Below are positions 17,448 through 26,003 of a DNA stretch of 47,875 nucleotides, piece by piece (position 1 is the stretch's first letter; each line of letters opens with the position of its first letter). A program made the translations under genes and the position numbers. The notes under the pieces are model-generated. The model saw nothing but the letters and a program-made list of their open reading frames with translations. It was not told the DNA's origin and ran no database searches. Origin of the DNA: an uncultured Pseudanabaenaceae cyanobacterium (GTDB lineage: Bacteria; Cyanobacteriota; Cyanobacteriia; PCC-9006; JAAUQQ01); contig CALECT010000013.1 in the NCBI GenBank assembly GCA_937949725.1, positions 1 to 47,875 of the forward strand, given 5' to 3'.

Positions 17448-18875
17448 CTAGTAGGGCAGGGCTTCCGTTGTGGAGAGCGATCGCAGTTGCTCTAGGAAGT
17501 CCATCATCTCTGCGTCGGTCAGATCTTTGCGGGTTGCCTTGTTGTAGGTGGCTTTGAGGAAGTCGCTGCCCTGGCGATTTTTCCAGCCAAGCTGTTTGCA
17601 GAGACGGGCGGTCTCATCCATCATCTCGCTTCGGGTCAGGCCTTCTGCGGGCGCTTGGCTTTCTGCAGTCGGTTGGCTTGCGACAATCGCTGGATCTTCG
17701 GCCAGTGGATCTTCGTCTGGCCCATCATCGGCAATCTCGATTTCCGGCTCTGGCTCCCGCACGATGATGTCGTCTGCGGGGCTGTCGGAGGCTTCGGCAG
17801 CGGCATCAGGCATGTCTGCCTCTGTCACAGTCGGGGCTATGGCGGGCGGGGGAGCGGGGATTTCTGCGCCTGATTTAAGCCCTGCGCTGGCCATAAGCTC
17901 GGACACGGACTTCGGAGCAAGGTCTGCTTCGTCCACGCTGAGACCGGCATCGGCAATGGGGCTATCGTCTTCTGCTTCTGATTTCTCCTCGAAGTTAGAG
18001 GGCAAGGCTTGGAGATAGCCGAGGTATTCCATCAGCTCTCCGTGGTCGATGATGTCGTCGCGGGAGGATTTGTTAAAGGTGCGTTGGAGATATTCCTGTT
18101 CCTGTTTGCTGTCCCAGTTGAGGCGTTTGAGTTCGACTGATATTTGAGCTAAGTCTTCGGACCAGTCCGCAACAAATTCCTGGGCAGGTGCTTCCTCAAT
18201 GGGAGCCTCGGTAGCAGTAGATGTCTCTGGTGCTGTGGCTTCTGAGACTGGAGCTGTCTCTGAAGGAGTAGAGGGAGTCTCGGCTGAGGCTTGCCCCTTT
18301 GATTTTTTGCCTTTGGGCTTTGGTTTCGGCTTGGCTTTTGTTTTAGGGCTGGCTTTGGGGCTGTCAGTTTCCCCTACCTCTGCCATCGGCCCCAGATTAA
18401 TCATCGTTTCCCCTAAGCCATCGTCGCCGCTGTAGTCGTAATTGCCCGTTGCAGGAGCTGTTATCACTGGGGCGATGTTTGGCGCTATGGACGACTGAGC
18501 TGCCATGGTGGCGGGGGGGGGAGTCGCAATACTGGTTGAGACTGTACTTGCACCCACCACGGCTTCGGCTAGGGCAAGATTGCGCAGGCGTGCCAAATCT
18601 TCAGCTTCTTCGATGCTGGGAGCGGCGGCTAGGCTGCTCACTAGGGGCTGACCGTTCAAGCTGATGGTTGCCCGCACCACATATTCTGTTGCCCCGGCGG
18701 CATTGACGGCAGGACCACTCTCCAACACTGCGGTGAGGCTGCTATGGGCATAGTGCTGACGGAAGCGAGCAAACCGTTCGTGGATTTGTTGGGTTAGAGG
18801 GGAGGTCATGGCGGTTACCGTCGAGTCATGGGGCGCAGTGGCTGCAGAGACATCTGGGGACGGTGATAGAGACAT
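17448..18875 (-). CDS. Unknown protein with two copies of an approximately 50-residue motif
   Basis: I do not recognise this 475-residue protein. Residues 23-108 form a compact predicted alpha-beta region: TEYVVRATISLNGQPLVSS followed by the helix EEAEDLARLRNLALAEAVV, reminiscent of a double-stranded-RNA-binding fold, though the similarity is only by eye. The Pro/Ala/Thr linker is followed by a Lys/Pro-rich basic patch (174-194). A motif occurs at about 238-291 and again at 412-467; both copies have L-x-W, a (Y/F)L-x-x-(T)(F/Y)NK-(S/A)-(S/T)R-x-(D)(I/L) core and an E-(L/M)M-(E/D)-(Y/F)L helix. Acidic low-complexity linkers separate the copies. An ATG at 18809 (codon 23) is an alternative start. 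The design suggests a nucleic-acid-associated protein, unproven. Confidence 0.72.
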   Translation of the reverse strand: MSLSPSPDVSAATAPHDSTVTAMTSPLTQQIHERFARFRQHYAHSSLTAVLESGPAVNAAGATEYVVRATISLNGQPLVSSLAAAPSIEEAEDLARLRNLALAEAVVGASTVSTSIATPPPATMAAQSSIAPNIAPVITAPATGNYDYSGDDGLGETMINLGPMAEVGETDSPKASPKTKAKPKPKPKGKKSKGQASAETPSTPSETAPVSEATAPETSTATEAPIEEAPAQEFVADWSEDLAQISVELKRLNWDSKQEQEYLQRTFNKSSRDDIIDHGELMEYLGYLQALPSNFEEKSEAEDDSPIADAGLSVDEADLAPKSVSELMASAGLKSGAEIPAPPPAIAPTVTEADMPDAAAEASDSPADDIIVREPEPEIEIADDGPDEDPLAEDPAIVASQPTAESQAPAEGLTRSEMMDETARLCKQLGWKNRQGSDFLKATYNKATRKDLTDAEMMDFLEQLRSLSTTEALPY

Positions 18876-19132
18876 AGGAACAGTGACGATTGGACGGACC
18901 TGGGGGGCGAAATGCTGAGGGGCGTTCTCGAAAAAGGGACTCTCTTAGACCTTTGGAAAGTCACCCTCGTTTCTATTCTAAGAAGGGAACGCACTAGCTT
19001 GATATGTAACAGAACGTTAAGCTGGTGAGCAGGCTTGTATCAGACTGCAATCTATTGATTGGCCAATGTGACGATTGGCGGCGATCGCTTCTTCCTTGAC
19101 CGTTCAGCCTGATTGACTGGGTTGAATGACCG

Positions 19133-20005
19133 GTGTTAGCTGCTCAACTGCATTCGCATCCCTTGGAGCCCATGCTGGACCAGATTCTTGCTCCGTTTGA
19201 ATTTTTTAGCAGCGATACGCTGATTCTTCTGCCGTTGTTGATTGGCTTGGAGGCGGTGCTGTCTGCGGATAATGCCATTGCCCTGGCCGCGATCGCCCAG
19301 AATCTGCCGGATGGCAAGCTGCAGCGTCGGGCCTTGGATATTGGTCTGATCGTGGCCTTTACCCTGCGGGTGCTGTTGATTCTCACGGCCACTTGGGTGA
19401 CGAAATACTGGCAGTTTGAGCTAGCTGGGGCGCTTTATTTAATGTGGCTGGTGGTCCAGCATTTCTTCTTGACTGACGACAGTGAAGAGGCGATGGCGAG
19501 TCGGCAGCTCAATAGCCTTTGGGCGGCGATTCCTTTAATTGCCCTAACGGATTTAGCCTTCTCCTTGGATAGCGTGACCACGGCGATCGCCCTGTCTAAG
19601 GAAACCTGGCTGGTGATTACTGGGGGCGCGATCGGGGTCATCACCCTGCGCTTCATGGCAGAGCTGTTTATTCGCTGGCTTGAGGAATATACCCATCTTG
19701 AGGATGCAGGCTACGTTGCCGTGGCCCTCGTTTCAACGCGTTTAATGCTGCGGGTTGCCAATGACGATTGGGTTCCGCCTGAATGGGTGATGGTTGCCCT
19801 CATTGCCTTGGTATTTGTTTGGGGCTTTTCCAAGCGGATGGATGAATCAGAACCGTTGGAGACTGCAACGATAGGCGAGGGCCAAGCTACTGCTCCTGTG
19901 AGTGACCATGAACTTGCTAGTGGTGATAGCCGAGAAATGAGTAATGTGGCAGCATCGTCCGCTGTCCCCAGTGATGTGAGAGTCACTGAGGAGACAGTGG
20001 GGTAG
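19133..20005 (+). CDS. TerC-family integral membrane protein
   Basis: A 290-residue TerC/Alx-family protein, which in bacteria exports Mn2+ or contributes to metal homeostasis, and in plant plastids aids thylakoid membrane insertion. The core shows about seven transmembrane helices from 30 to 225. The family hallmark acidic residues are LEAVLSADNAIALAAIA (helix 1) and LIALTDLAFSLDSVTTAIAL. The last 50 residues are polar and Ser/Glu/Val-rich, without a membrane helix. The start is the GTG at 19133; an ATG at 19172 with GGAG nearby is possible. No metal-responsive operator could be recognised. It converges on the GAF protein gene, 18 bases away. Confidence 0.9.
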   Translation: MLAAQLHSHPLEPMLDQILAPFEFFSSDTLILLPLLIGLEAVLSADNAIALAAIAQNLPDGKLQRRALDIGLIVAFTLRVLLILTATWVTKYWQFELAGALYLMWLVVQHFFLTDDSEEAMASRQLNSLWAAIPLIALTDLAFSLDSVTTAIALSKETWLVITGGAIGVITLRFMAELFIRWLEEYTHLEDAGYVAVALVSTRLMLRVANDDWVPPEWVMVALIALVFVWGFSKRMDESEPLETATIGEGQATAPVSDHELASGDSREMSNVAASSAVPSDVRVTEETVG

Positions 20006-20023
20006 TAGTGCTTGCAGGCAAGG

Positions 20024-20980
20024 CTAGCTAGCTTTAGCCGAGGTCTTTGCTTGGCAGGTCATCTGGGCATGGTGCCAGGCTACTTCAAGGGTTTTGCTAG
20101 GGTCTCTAACTGCGCTACCTAGGGCTAAGGGGAAGGCTGAGATTGCAAGTTCGGCCTTAATGCGATTGACGAGGCGAATCAGTCGTTCTGGCTCGGTTTC
20201 CACAGCAATAACGCCAAGTTGGTCCTGTTCTACGCGGGCAACGATATCCTCTTCGCGCAGGATGGAACGAAGGAGCTGGGCGATCGCCTTAATCCAAGTT
20301 TCTGGTGGGCTTGCGCCATAGGCAGAATCCGCAGCTTTTAAGTCAAGCTGTAAATTGATCAAGCAGGCATCTCGCCCATAGCGATGGCAGCGACTATCTT
20401 CCACAGATAAGAAGTGCTCCCAGGCTTGATGGTTATAAAGGCCTGTTAACTCATCCCGCCAGCAATCCGCTTGACTCCGCTCAACTTGGCGCTTTTGCTG
20501 TAAGAATTTGAGATCACTGTCCAGGAGCGATACCAGCAGCTGAACCATGACCTTGAGCAGTGGCTGTTGGGCCTCCATGCTGGCTGGCTTGGCTTCTGAG
20601 TGAAAGCCGCAGAGGGTTCCAAATAGGGTTCCATCACCATGGAACAACGGCATGCTGACATAGGCTGCAATGTTGAACTGCTCAGTGAGAGGAGCTTTGG
20701 CATAGGCTTCCACTGTAGAAATATCCGGTGTGATGTTGCTGCCTTTGCCCATGACCATGGAATAGCAGAGCGTATCCTTCCAAGGAAAAACAGCACCAGC
20801 CTTCATTCCGTAACGCTGATCTTCCACATTGACCACAATCCATTGCTCGTCTTTGACCCGCGTGACCATGCAGAGGTCAAACCCGAGATGACCTTGGAGA
20901 AACTTTAAAACAGCACCTGTGGCGGCGTGAAAATTATGAAACGGCTGGAGCAGTAGGGAAGTGGGAGCAAAGGTGGTCAT
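20024..20980 (-). CDS. GAF-domain protein with a degenerate GGDEF domain
   Basis: The 318-residue protein, from the ATG at 20980, has a GAF domain (about 13-150) followed by a GGDEF-like domain (about 172-305). The GGDEF entry DELTGLYNHQAWEHFL is well kept. The signature, however, is Arg-Val-Glu-Gln-Asp-Gln-Leu (249-255) where ARxGGDEF is expected, and the metal-binding Asp of the DxDxFK region is replaced by LQLDLKAADSAYG. The domain is therefore unlikely to make cyclic di-GMP; it may have become a binding or dimerisation module. The GAF segment has family-type sequence with no chromophore-binding Cys that I can identify. An upstream ATG (21073) adds 31 Ser-rich residues and is less likely. 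Confidence 0.85.
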   Translation of the reverse strand: MTTFAPTSLLLQPFHNFHAATGAVLKFLQGHLGFDLCMVTRVKDEQWIVVNVEDQRYGMKAGAVFPWKDTLCYSMVMGKGSNITPDISTVEAYAKAPLTEQFNIAAYVSMPLFHGDGTLFGTLCGFHSEAKPASMEAQQPLLKVMVQLLVSLLDSDLKFLQQKRQVERSQADCWRDELTGLYNHQAWEHFLSVEDSRCHRYGRDACLINLQLDLKAADSAYGASPPETWIKAIAQLLRSILREEDIVARVEQDQLGVIAVETEPERLIRLVNRIKAELAISAFPLALGSAVRDPSKTLEVAWHHAQMTCQAKTSAKAS

Positions 20981-21477
20981 CTCAGGGTTGCTTGAAGTCA
21001 AGGACGTGGAAGATGCGCGACTGTGGAAGGGCTTGCAAATTGCTCGCTCAACTCGGAGGGCTGAAGTTGCCAATGATTTTCAGGGAGCAAAATTGCCAGA
21101 ACAATTATTCTTCTCTGAGGTGAATAGAAATTGCCTGCTTGGATCTGTTTGGTAATAGACCCACTTAAGATTCCCAAATGTTTGGTCTGGGCTGCTGAAG
21201 CCATATCAATTCGGCATAAAATCCCGATTCACTGCTCTTCGTTGTGGGCCTAAAAGCGCTCTCTAGGGGATGGCGACGACCTGCCATTGCTAGTTATTTT
21301 TTGAGAGGTTTTGATGAAAGCCTTATCAAGATTGCGTTGTCGCTCTGGATTCGTAGGATGCAAATGTTAATCTCTTGTATAAATTGATTTGAAGTATTTT
21401 TTATACTTCAAAAATTCTATTTTTCTACGTTTTAATACTTGATTTCTGTCCACTTGTATTTTTATTAGATTGACTCT
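20981..21477. other. Intergenic region upstream of the GAF gene, with a hairpin
   Basis: About 500 bases, distinctly A/T-rich from 21360 to 21480. It holds a perfect hairpin at 21388-21412, and presumably the minus-strand promoter of the GAF protein and the plus-strand promoter of the small membrane-protein gene at 21478. No other gene is apparent. Confidence 0.45.
21388..21412. repeat. Perfect 10-bp A/T-rich inverted repeat
   Basis: TTTGAAGTAT at 21388-21397 and ATACTTCAAA at 21403-21412 are exact complements around a loop of five T. It lies 66 bases before the ATG of the small gene at 21478. The low GC content argues against a strong terminator; an operator or leader structure is possible. 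Confidence 0.6.
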
Positions 21478-21630
21478 ATGACTCCTTTCCTTGGGCTTGC
21501 TTTTATCGTGTTTATTCTGTTCGCGACCTTTATCTTCCGTCCTAAAGACTCTTTGAAAGCAAAGGCTCAACAGCGGTACCGGAGCGATCGCAGGGCAACG
21601 CGCAAAAACGATCGCATGGCCCAACGTTAG
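21478..21630 (+). CDS. Small single-span membrane protein (50 residues)
   Basis: This ORF codes for MTPFLGLAFIVFILFATFIF followed by a basic, Arg/Lys/Asp/Gln-rich tail. Residues 4-20 form one hydrophobic helix, and the tail carries about 13 Arg/Lys residues and few acids, giving the classic positive-inside topology of a small membrane protein. No Shine-Dalgarno sequence is visible, which is not unusual in cyanobacteria. I do not recognise the family. The minus-strand ORF covering 21367-21675 is a probable shadow. Composition and topology make a real gene more likely than chance, but comparison with related genomes would be decisive. Confidence 0.5.
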   Translation: MTPFLGLAFIVFILFATFIFRPKDSLKAKAQQRYRSDRRATRKNDRMAQR

Positions 21631-21820
21631 ATTGCGTCTTTGAAATTTATTTTGCGAGCTCGCCATTGTTCCCATTCATTAGGACTGTGGCGATTCTTAT
21701 TTGTATCTTGCGCATCTTGCTCAAAGCAGGACATGAGATTGCTTCAAACAGGCAATAATGATGTGATTAAGGCTACGTATCTTTGAGATTGAATAGGTGT
21801 CTGCGTTGCTTAGCCGTTGT

Positions 21821-23644
21821 TTAAGCGCTGAATTGCTGGGCGTAGTAGCCTGCGTAGCGACCGCCTTTGTCTAGTAATTCTCTGTGGTTACCGGATTCGA
21901 CAATTTGGCCTTTTTCGAGAACCAGTATGCGATCGGCACGGCGCACGGTGGCGAGGCGGTGGGCAATGATGAAGACGGTGCGGTTTGTCATCAGACGTTC
22001 CAGTGCCTCTTGGACGAGGGCTTCGGATTCGGAATCTAGGGCGGAGGTGGCTTCGTCGAGGATCAAAATTCTGGGGTTGAGCAGGACGGCGCGGGCGATC
22101 GCAATTCTCTGGCGCTGCCCCCCCGATAGATTCACCCCCCGTTCACCCACATAGGTGCTGTAGCCATCGGGCAGTTGGCTGATGAACTGGTGGGCATTGG
22201 CGACTTTTGCAGCCTCTTCCACCGCAGCCAGGTCAATGTTGCGCTGACCAAAGGCGATGTTTTGGGCGATGGTGCCGGAGAAGAGGATGGTTTCCTGGGG
22301 GACGATGCCGATTTGTCTTCGCAGGCTGCGCAGGGTGACGCTGCGAATGTCGATGCCGTCGATCAGGATTTCGCCGCCCTGGGGGTCGTAGAAGCGGGGA
22401 AGTAGGTTGACGAGGGTGGTTTTGCCTGCGCCAGAGGCTCCCACGAGGGCGATCGCTTCTCCAGGCAAAGCAATCAGGCCAATCTCCCGCAGTACCGGAT
22501 GGTCTGCATCGTAGGAAAAGCTGACATTACGCAGCTCTACCTTGCCATCTACCGTTGGCATGGCTTTGGCCTCGGCATGTTCCAGCACGGCGGGTTCAAT
22601 CGCCATGATTTCAAACACCCGATCCACTGAGGCTTCAGCCTGTTTGAACAGGTTGTAGTTCTCGGTCATATGGGCTATGGGGTCCACCAGCATGACTACC
22701 GCAGCGATGTAGCTGACAAAGCTGGTGCCGGTGAGATTGCCTTCGGAAATTTGCCAGGTGCCCAGGAGCAGCACGATGAGGATGCTCATGGCATAAAGGA
22801 AGCCAATGACGGGGTGCTGGACGGCTTGGAGCCAGGCGGCGGAGTAGTTGGCTTTGCGATTTTCCTCGGCGATGTTGCGGAAGCGCTCTTCTTCGTAGTC
22901 CTCGGCGGCAAAGGCGCGGATGAGGCGAATGCCGGAGAAAACCTCGGTCAGCAAGGAAGATAGGTCGGAAATGCGGTTTTGGCTGCGGCGGGAGAATTTC
23001 AGGAGCTGTTCGCCGAACCAGCTCACCAGTGCGGCCATTAGTGGCGCGATGAGGAAGGCTGAAAGGGTTAGCTGCCAGTTGAGGTACAGCATGTAGGCCA
23101 GGACCAGGACCAGTTGCAAAATGCAGGGCGCAAAGTCGTGGAAAAGCTTTTTGACGACCTCGCCAACGCGGTCCACGTCTTCGGTGAGGCGATAGGTGAG
23201 GTCGCCGGTCTTGGCAGATTCGAAGTAGCCCAGGTCTAGCTTTTGCAGGTGGCTGTAGAGGGCTCGGCGCAAGTCTAGGGCGATCGCCAATGCCGCCTTG
23301 GCCATCAGCGAGTCTTGTCCATACTGAGCCAGCTTGTGAATCAGAAAAGCCCCTGCTAACACCCCCGCCAGCTTCGCCATCTCCCGCACTTGGCCATTGC
23401 CCAAGTACTCCGCTACGGAGCCAAATAGCTGGGCCAGGATAGGCCAAAAAATGCTGAATATAATCGTGCAGCCCAGCGCTCTAATAATGCGCCCGGTTTG
23501 GGGCTTGAGGAAGGGGAGAAGATTCCAGTAATTAGAGCGGCGATCGCGAATCACTCCCTCAAGGTGCTGGGTTGGATTTTGGCGGAGGGTGGTCAAAGGG
23601 AAATCCTCAAGGGAGCGCGGCTTTCCCCAGCTTGGGGAAGCCAT
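21821..23644 (-). CDS. ABC exporter, fused permease and ATPase (MsbA/HepA type)
   Basis: A 607-residue half-transporter that exports lipids, polysaccharide precursors or drugs as a homodimer. The membrane part (about 45-335) has six hydrophobic helices, and SGIRLIRAFAAED marks the coupling region. The ATPase has Walker A GASGAGKTT (397-405 region), Q-loop IVPQETILFSGTIAQNIAFG, signature LSGGQRQRIAIARA, Walker B RILILDEATSALD, and H-loop IIAHRLATVRR. The sequence is close to cyanobacterial HepA-like or MsbA-like exporters, but it cannot be assigned to one. No partner half-transporter is next to it. It is divergent from the S4 gene. Confidence 0.94.
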   Translation of the reverse strand: MASPSWGKPRSLEDFPLTTLRQNPTQHLEGVIRDRRSNYWNLLPFLKPQTGRIIRALGCTIIFSIFWPILAQLFGSVAEYLGNGQVREMAKLAGVLAGAFLIHKLAQYGQDSLMAKAALAIALDLRRALYSHLQKLDLGYFESAKTGDLTYRLTEDVDRVGEVVKKLFHDFAPCILQLVLVLAYMLYLNWQLTLSAFLIAPLMAALVSWFGEQLLKFSRRSQNRISDLSSLLTEVFSGIRLIRAFAAEDYEEERFRNIAEENRKANYSAAWLQAVQHPVIGFLYAMSILIVLLLGTWQISEGNLTGTSFVSYIAAVVMLVDPIAHMTENYNLFKQAEASVDRVFEIMAIEPAVLEHAEAKAMPTVDGKVELRNVSFSYDADHPVLREIGLIALPGEAIALVGASGAGKTTLVNLLPRFYDPQGGEILIDGIDIRSVTLRSLRRQIGIVPQETILFSGTIAQNIAFGQRNIDLAAVEEAAKVANAHQFISQLPDGYSTYVGERGVNLSGGQRQRIAIARAVLLNPRILILDEATSALDSESEALVQEALERLMTNRTVFIIAHRLATVRRADRILVLEKGQIVESGNHRELLDKGGRYAGYYAQQFSA

Positions 23645-23880
23645 CTCAAAGGGAGCACACCACTGCGTGCCCTGGCCATCAGCATTTCAGGGCTTCCAGA
23701 GGCTGCGGAGTGATGGCTTCGCAGGCCTAGAAGGGAACTGCCCTATCAAAATTCGTTTCTGAGCTGAGCTTGCCATCCCAAACCCTATCAAAATAAGGGG
23801 GCTGGGCAGAAGTGTAGCTCTTACTCACTCCCGACCTCGCGATGTCCCAGATCGAACCCAATTTTTAGAGACTGTCTTTG

Positions 23881-24078
23881 ATGAGTGACGAGAAAAAGCC
23901 GATCAAGTTGGACCAATTTCTTAAGTTTCAGAACCTTGTAGGCAGTGGTGGTGAGGCCAAAACCCTGATTCAGGAGGGATTGGTGATGGTCAATGACGAG
24001 GTGGAAATCCGGCGAGGACGGAAACTGGTGGCGGGCGATCTCATCACCATTGATGGGCAAACCTGGACGGTTGAGTAG
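23881..24078 (+). CDS. Small S4-domain RNA-binding protein
   Basis: A 65-residue protein consisting almost entirely of an S4 domain, like YbcJ/YaaA-type proteins. KLDQFLKFQNLVGSGGEAKTLIQEGLVMVNDEVEIRRGRKL is the S4 pattern, with helix, turn and the conserved VNxxxExRRGxKL element. Such proteins bind structured RNA, often ribosomal. The ATG at 23881 is used; a TTG precedes it by three bases. Its partner is unknown. Confidence 0.85.
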   Translation: MSDEKKPIKLDQFLKFQNLVGSGGEAKTLIQEGLVMVNDEVEIRRGRKLVAGDLITIDGQTWTVE

Positions 24079-24230
24079 TTCTCAAAACTGCTGAAAGCTA
24101 GTGGGTCGTAGGTAATAGGCCCGATAAACCCTGTTACCAATGACCCATTGCTGACGAACCTCCTCCGATCCCCACCACCGCTGTCATATAGACTAGCTAA
24201 TGCCCTTTTGAAGTAGATACCCCCTAAGCT

Positions 24231-24956
24231 GTGCGCAAAATCGTAATCGCTGGCAACTGGAAGATGTTTAAAACCCGTCATGAAACGACTGAGTTTCTCA
24301 ATGGGTTCCTACCGAAGCTAGAGAATACGCCTGAGGGTCGTGAGGTGATTCTCTGTGTACCGTTTACCGATTTAGCGGTGCTGTCCAAGAACCTCCATGG
24401 CAGTCGCGTTAGAGTTGGCGCACAGAATGTCCATTGGGCTGAGAATGGTGCTTATACCGGTGAGATTTCTGCTGAGATGCTCACGGAGCTGAGTGTGAGC
24501 TATGTAATCGTTGGCCACAGCGAGCGGCGACAGTATTTTGGTGAAACGGACGAGACTGTCAATCAACGCTTGCGGGCAGCACAAGCAGCAGGACTCACGC
24601 CCATTCTCTGCGTGGGTGAGAGCAAGCAGCAGCGCGATGCGGGCGAAACGGAAAATGTGATTTTTGACCAGCTCAGGAATGGTTTGGCTGGTGTTGACCA
24701 AAGCAACTTGATCATTGCCTATGAGCCGATTTGGGCGATTGGGACAGGCTTGACTTGCGCCAGTGATGAGGCCAATCGGGTGATTGGTTTGATTCGTGGC
24801 AAGCTACACAATGCCGATGTACCTATCCAGTACGGCGGTTCTGTGAAGCCAGGCAATGTGGATGAAATCATGGCTCAGCCTGAGATTGATGGAGCCTTGG
24901 TGGGTGGTGCCAGCTTGGAGCCTGAGAGCTTTGCGCGTTTGGTTAACTTCCAGTAA
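24231..24956 (+). CDS. tpiA: Triosephosphate isomerase
   Basis: TpiA interconverts dihydroxyacetone phosphate and glyceraldehyde-3-phosphate in glycolysis, gluconeogenesis and the Calvin cycle. The catalytic residues are all present: Lys11 in AGNWKM, His96 in IVGHSERR and Glu165 in [11 protein letters not shown]. The phosphate-binding GG appears late in [11 protein letters not shown], and [11 protein letters not shown] ends the barrel. The start is GTG at 24231 with [11 protein letters not shown] beginning at once, as in the family; 241 residues is normal. A terminator follows at 24987-25019. Confidence 0.97.
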   Translation: MRKIVIAGNWKMFKTRHETTEFLNGFLPKLENTPEGREVILCVPFTDLAVLSKNLHGSRVRVGAQNVHWAENGAYTGEISAEMLTELSVSYVIVGHSERRQYFGETDETVNQRLRAAQAAGLTPILCVGESKQQRDAGETENVIFDQLRNGLAGVDQSNLIIAYEPIWAIGTGLTCASDEANRVIGLIRGKLHNADVPIQYGGSVKPGNVDEIMAQPEIDGALVGGASLEPESFARLVNFQ

Positions 24957-24986
24957 CTGAATGTTTGATTGAACAGATTGCTGCTT

Positions 24987-25019
24987 AGAAATCCGACTTC
25001 TCTGAGAAGTCGGATTTCT
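24987..25019 (+). terminator. Intrinsic terminator of tpiA
   Basis: Sixteen complementary bases, 24987-25002 with 25004-25019, form a hairpin whose innermost pairs must open to make a loop. A T-rich run (25021-25026) follows. It lies 30 bases after the tpiA stop and separates it from folP. Confidence 0.8.
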
Positions 25020-25113
25020 GGTTTTTAAGTCTGTAGGCCTCAAAAGGATCATCAAATTCGCGCAGCTCACGCGACAACTGTTTTCTTCTCCATTTAACCG
25101 GCAAAAATTCCCT

Positions 25114-25962
25114 ATGGCTGCCACGGAACTCACTACGGATGATTCCAGTTTTCGCTGGGGCGATCGCACCTATCTCATGGGCGTCATTAACGTCACGCCG
25201 GATAGCTTTAGCGATGGGGGCCAGTTCAATAGCGTCGATGCAGCCGTGGCCCAGGCAAGGCGCATGGTTAAGGCTGGGGTCGATATTCTAGACATTGGTG
25301 GTCAATCGACTCGGCCTGGGGCGGCCCAGATCTCTCTGGAAGAAGAGCTGGAGCGCACGGTGCCGGTGATTGAGGCCATCTGTCGCAATGTCAGGGGCCG
25401 CACCACGATTTCCATCGATACGACGCGGGTGGCCGTTGCGCGGGCGGCGATCGCCGCCGGAGCAGATTGGATCAACGATATCTCTGGTGGCACTTACGAA
25501 CCGGAAATGCTCAGCCTCCCCGCTGAGCTAAATGCTCCCATCGTGCTCATGCACCTGCGGGGCACGCCGGAGACGATGCAGTCCCTGACGGACTATGACG
25601 ACCTCATGGGAGAGATGGTGGCGGGCTTGAAGGGTCAGGCTGAGAAGGCGATCGCCGCCGGAGCCATCCCGGAGCAAATCATCCTCGACCCCGGCATAGG
25701 CTTTGCCAAGACCTACGAGCAAAACATTGAGATTTTGCAGCAGCTGCCGAAGCTGAGGGCGCTGGGCTATCCGCTGCTGGTGGGTCCATCGCGCAAGAGC
25801 TTTATTGGCAGAATCCTCGACCAGCCCGATCCGAAGCAGCGCGTTTGGGGCACGGCGGCGGCTTGCTGTGGGGCGATCGCAGGTGGTGCTGACATCCTAC
25901 GCATCCATGACGTGGCGGAAATGCATGACGTTTGCCGCGTAGCGGATGCAATTTGGCGCTAA
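25114..25962 (+). CDS. folP: Dihydropteroate synthase
   Basis: FolP condenses 4-aminobenzoate with 6-hydroxymethyl-7,8-dihydropterin pyrophosphate in folate synthesis and is the target of sulfonamides. The pterin-loop signature MGVINVTPDSFSDGG is at 22-36 and DIGGQSTRPGA follows, with Asn-His-type residues in ISIDTTR and WINDISGG. The C-terminal GPSRKSFIG and HDVAEMHD regions are intact. At 282 residues it is full length. It starts after the tpiA terminator and ends 41 bases before the ABC permease ATG, so the two downstream genes may be read together. Confidence 0.96.
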   Translation: MAATELTTDDSSFRWGDRTYLMGVINVTPDSFSDGGQFNSVDAAVAQARRMVKAGVDILDIGGQSTRPGAAQISLEEELERTVPVIEAICRNVRGRTTISIDTTRVAVARAAIAAGADWINDISGGTYEPEMLSLPAELNAPIVLMHLRGTPETMQSLTDYDDLMGEMVAGLKGQAEKAIAAGAIPEQIILDPGIGFAKTYEQNIEILQQLPKLRALGYPLLVGPSRKSFIGRILDQPDPKQRVWGTAAACCGAIAGGADILRIHDVAEMHDVCRVADAIWR

Positions 25963-26003
25963 GGTGTGTTGCATCACTTGGCATCACCAACGACACAATC
26001 CCC

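Noticed and set aside
22635..23447. 270-codon ORF on the minus strand
   Set aside because: It lies in another frame within the exporter gene and has a shadow composition rich in Arg, Pro, His and Leu.
24987..25019. The perfect repeat read as a regulatory or attachment site
   Set aside because: Hairpin plus T run directly after tpiA is explained by termination.
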